From positions 1 through 7,295 of the forward strand of contig JAGGYV010000103.1 of NCBI GenBank assembly GCA_021162325.1: 7,295 bases of DNA. The letters are read 5' to 3'. This document shows positions 5,879 through 7,295 of the stretch, piece by piece; the stretch's first letter is position 1; the number at the start of each line of letters is the position of its first letter. The position numbers were made by a program, and so were the translations under genes. This stretch comes from Desulfobacteraceae bacterium (GTDB taxonomy: Bacteria > Desulfobacterota > Desulfobacteria > Desulfobacterales > Desulfosalsimonadaceae). Below the pieces are notes generated by a model that saw nothing but the letters and a program-made list of their open reading frames with translations, was not told where the DNA came from and did no database searches.

Positions 5879-6706
5879 ATGTTTGAAGAAGGAATTTTTC
5901 TTGCAAGAAAAGGCAACGTCGCGATTGTGACGATGAATCGGCCGCAGCGGCGGAACGCGTTTAATGAGCATATGTTTTTGGCGCTCGCGCAGGTCACTGG
6001 TGAGTTAAAAAAAAATATGCCCCGTGCCATTGTTATTACCGGCGGCGGAGAGAATGCTTTTTCCGCCGGGTTTGATGTCAACCCGGATAATCCGTGGGTG
6101 GCAAAGCTCATTGACTCGGTTGAGAAGGGAAACAGGAACTCGGCAGAAACGCTGATTGGACAGGTGCGGAAAATTGTGGATGAATTCGTTTGCCTGCCCG
6201 TTCCGATTATTGCTGCTCTTAACGGATTGGCATATGGCGGGGGTGCTGAGCTGGCCACCCGATGTGATCTTCGGGTAATGGATCCGGATGCGGTGATCAG
6301 TTTTTCAGAGGTTCGTCTGGGCCTGATGCCCGACTGGGGAGGGGGTGCTGCGCTTGCTCATTTGATCGGGCCTTCACGGGCGGCGGATATGATCCTTACT
6401 GCCCGCAACGTCCTGGCCGGAGAAGCGATTAATTTCGGGCTGGTAAACCGGATCAGCCGGCCGGGGGAATGTCTGGATGAAGCGGTCCGGCTGGCGGAAA
6501 TGATTTCAAAAAACGGTCCCCGGGCAGTCAGTTATGCATTGAATCTTATCCGCCAGAGTCAAAATCAGTCGTTGAACCAATCCCTGGATCTGGAAGCGGA
6601 CAAGGCAGTTTCCCTGATTGTTTCCGGTGAGTGCTTTCACGGCGTGGCCGCGTTTCTGGAAAAAAAGGAACCTGAATTTCCGGATGTTGATTTAATAATT
6701 TCATGA
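5879..6706 (+). CDS. enoyl-CoA hydratase/isomerase (crotonase family), 275 aa
   Basis: Crotonase-fold enzymes act on acyl-CoA thioesters, here probably hydrating or isomerising an enoyl-CoA in fatty-acid or aromatic degradation; the exact substrate cannot be read. What is seen: NRPQRRNAFN near the N-terminus; the first oxyanion-hole segment FSAGFD (61-66); a variable loop with an insert (67-98); the second oxyanion-hole segment ALNGLAYGGGAELA (113-126); and both positions used as catalytic glutamates in true hydratases, E124 in GGGAELA and E144 in FSEVRLGLMPDWGG. Having both favours hydratase activity. PDWGG replaces the more common PGAGG. The C-terminal helices (about 205-265) are those used for trimer contacts. 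Length is typical. GGGAGAGGG (5866-5874) precedes the ATG by 4 bases and fixes the start. No other beta-oxidation gene is adjacent and no clear terminator follows. Confidence 0.9.
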   Translation: MFEEGIFLARKGNVAIVTMNRPQRRNAFNEHMFLALAQVTGELKKNMPRAIVITGGGENAFSAGFDVNPDNPWVAKLIDSVEKGNRNSAETLIGQVRKIVDEFVCLPVPIIAALNGLAYGGGAELATRCDLRVMDPDAVISFSEVRLGLMPDWGGGAALAHLIGPSRAADMILTARNVLAGEAINFGLVNRISRPGECLDEAVRLAEMISKNGPRAVSYALNLIRQSQNQSLNQSLDLEADKAVSLIVSGECFHGVAAFLEKKEPEFPDVDLIIS

Positions 6707-6719
6707 AATGTCAAAATCA

Positions 6720-6738
6720 GATGGCAACGTAAAATGAC
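6720..6738 (+). repeat. degenerate partial copy of the TCGTAAAAAGTC repeat end
   Basis: GATGGCAACGTAAAATGAC matches 15 of 19 bases of the copy at 6782-6800 by eye. It runs into the palindrome TGACTTT-GGAA-AAAGTCA (6735-6752). No matching far end is seen. It may be an old, decayed insertion. Confidence 0.35.
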
Positions 6739-6780
6739 TTTGGAAAAAGTCAATGCGGGGATATTGGGAACACCTATTCA

Positions 6781-6800
6781 TGATGGCTTCGTAAAAAGTC
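6781..6800 (+). repeat. second copy of the MITE-like element end
   Basis: TGATGGCTTCGTAAAAAGTC differs at one base from 1214-1233 (TGATGGCGTCGTAAAAAGTC). The match fades just inside and no inverted partner GACTTTTTAC is found downstream, so this is a solo end or truncated copy. It lies in the decayed zone after the hydratase gene. Confidence 0.65.
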
Positions 6801-6827
6801 GATTAATTCGGTATGGTGTCTCTGGAT

Positions 6828-7052
6828 TTACTGAAAAACCACTTCATTTTTTTCCGGATTCATAATCTGTTTGGCTTGCTGTTTCTAAATTTTAAGAACA
6901 ACCCGCCAAAATTAATTTCTGACAGCCATCTGCATTAAGAAAATCTCTGCCTTTACAATTTTAGCAAGACAGCCTATAATTTCTGCATCAACAAGTAAAT
7001 CAAGTTCAAAATAACCTCTGGCAAAATAATAATTTTTTAAAAATTTTTTGAT
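6828..7052 (-). pseudogene. possible decayed coding remnant with internal stops
   Basis: On the minus strand one frame reads protein-like sequence from a TAA at 7053-7055: NYYFARGYFELDLLVDAE, then IIGCLAKIVKAEIFLMQMAV, then RN, to a TAA at 6912-6914. The same frame continues FWRVVLKI, a TAG, then KQQAKQIMNPEKNEVVFQ and a TAA at 6828-6830. There is no start codon with a ribosome site. The composition and shared frame suggest the decayed 3' part of a gene whose start was lost, perhaps when the transposase region to the right arrived. I do not recognise the family, and a chance open stretch in AT-rich DNA cannot be excluded. Confidence 0.3.
6952..6980 (+). promoter_or_regulatory. near-consensus sigma70 promoter match upstream of the transposase remnant
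   Basis: TTTACA (6952-6957), a 17-base spacer, then TATAAT (6975-6980). This is the best promoter match in the window and lies about 100 bases before the transposase ribosome site. It overlaps the possible minus-strand remnant, so the two readings compete. Confidence 0.45.
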
Positions 7053-7078
7053 TTATTTGTAAACACAGGAGTTTTTTT

Positions 7079-7295
7079 ATGGCATTGTCTTTTCCATGCG
7101 CTTGTTCAACAAAAAGATTCCGGATTTACCTGAGATCCCTGAAGAGGAGCAAAATCCTTTACTCAAAAAAATATTGGAGATTTGTTCTTTTCAAAAAGAA
7201 CAACTTGCGTTACAAAATGAGATCATTCAAGGCCTCAAGGATGAGATCGCAAGGTAAAAAGTGGAAAAACACAAACTTGATATTAAACCCTCAAA
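7079..7295 (+). pseudogene. broken IS66-like transposase gene, N-terminal part, runs off the window
   Basis: From ATG 7096 the frame reads MRLFNKKIPDLPEIPEEEQN, a helical stretch rich in Glu and Gln, and QGLKDEIAR, then TAA at 7255-7257; the same frame goes on KVEKHKLDIKPS to the window edge. The order PEIPEEE...LLEI...DEIAR(L)K...KP.IKPS is, as I recall, the N-terminus of a transposase type annotated as IS66-like in Desulfobacterales. The TAA stands where Leu is expected (TTA to TAA is one base change). A good ribosome site, CAGGAG (7066-7071), instead serves an ATG at 7079 in a different frame, whose translation is not transposase-like. This suggests a second lesion, a frameshift between 7079 and 7096. 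The gene is thus probably inactive. Family placement is from memory; the in-frame stop is directly seen. Confidence 0.55.

Noticed and set aside
5815..6258. 147-residue minus-strand open frame over the hydratase gene start
   Set aside because: It is antisense to a conserved crotonase coding region and has a shadow-like composition.
6735..6752. Terminator for the hydratase gene (TGACTTT-GGAA-AAAGTCA)
   Set aside because: The stem is perfect but AT-rich, and no T-run follows.

Overview
The window looks like a chromosomal stretch from a moderately AT-rich Gram-negative bacterium, most probably a sulfate-reducer-type Desulfobacterota (Desulfobacterales-like). The reasons are the lipid A-type acyltransferase, a beta-oxidation-type enoyl-CoA hydratase/isomerase, the 'PEIPEEE' transposase type, and short dispersed repeats containing TCGTAAAAAGTC that I associate with that group. 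The taxonomic call is inference; no rRNA or other marker is present.

Layout. Bases 1-261 hold a possible gene tail and a hairpin-bearing intergenic stretch. A 217-residue polytopic membrane protein of unknown function (262-915, +) ends at a strong hairpin terminator that also serves a tiny convergent gene (1073-1171, -) for a 32-residue protein that is half lysine. Upstream of that gene lies a 150-bp MITE-like element (1215-1364) flanked by 8-bp direct repeats. Next come a KhpA-type KH-domain RNA-binding protein (1469-1702, -) and, divergent from it, an LpxL/HtrB-family acyltransferase (2030-3043, +). A pair of inverted REP-like palindromes (3125-3205) separates this from a minus-strand pair: an atypical pyruvate kinase (4171-5583) and, 17 bases downstream, a protein with three four-cysteine zinc-binding modules (3329-4153). 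Divergent from these is an enoyl-CoA hydratase/isomerase (5879-6706, +). The right end (6707-7295) is a decayed mobile-element zone. It holds two partial copies of the TCGTAAAAAGTC repeat, a minus-strand coding remnant with internal stops, and the start of an IS66-like transposase gene broken by an in-frame TAA and running off the window.

How the genes relate. Most are unlinked single housekeeping genes. The only clear co-transcribed pair is pyruvate kinase plus the zinc-module protein. I see no coherent new multi-gene system. The most interesting items are the MITE-like element and its relatives, the small lysine-rich protein, the three-module zinc protein coupled to pyruvate kinase, and the broken transposase region.
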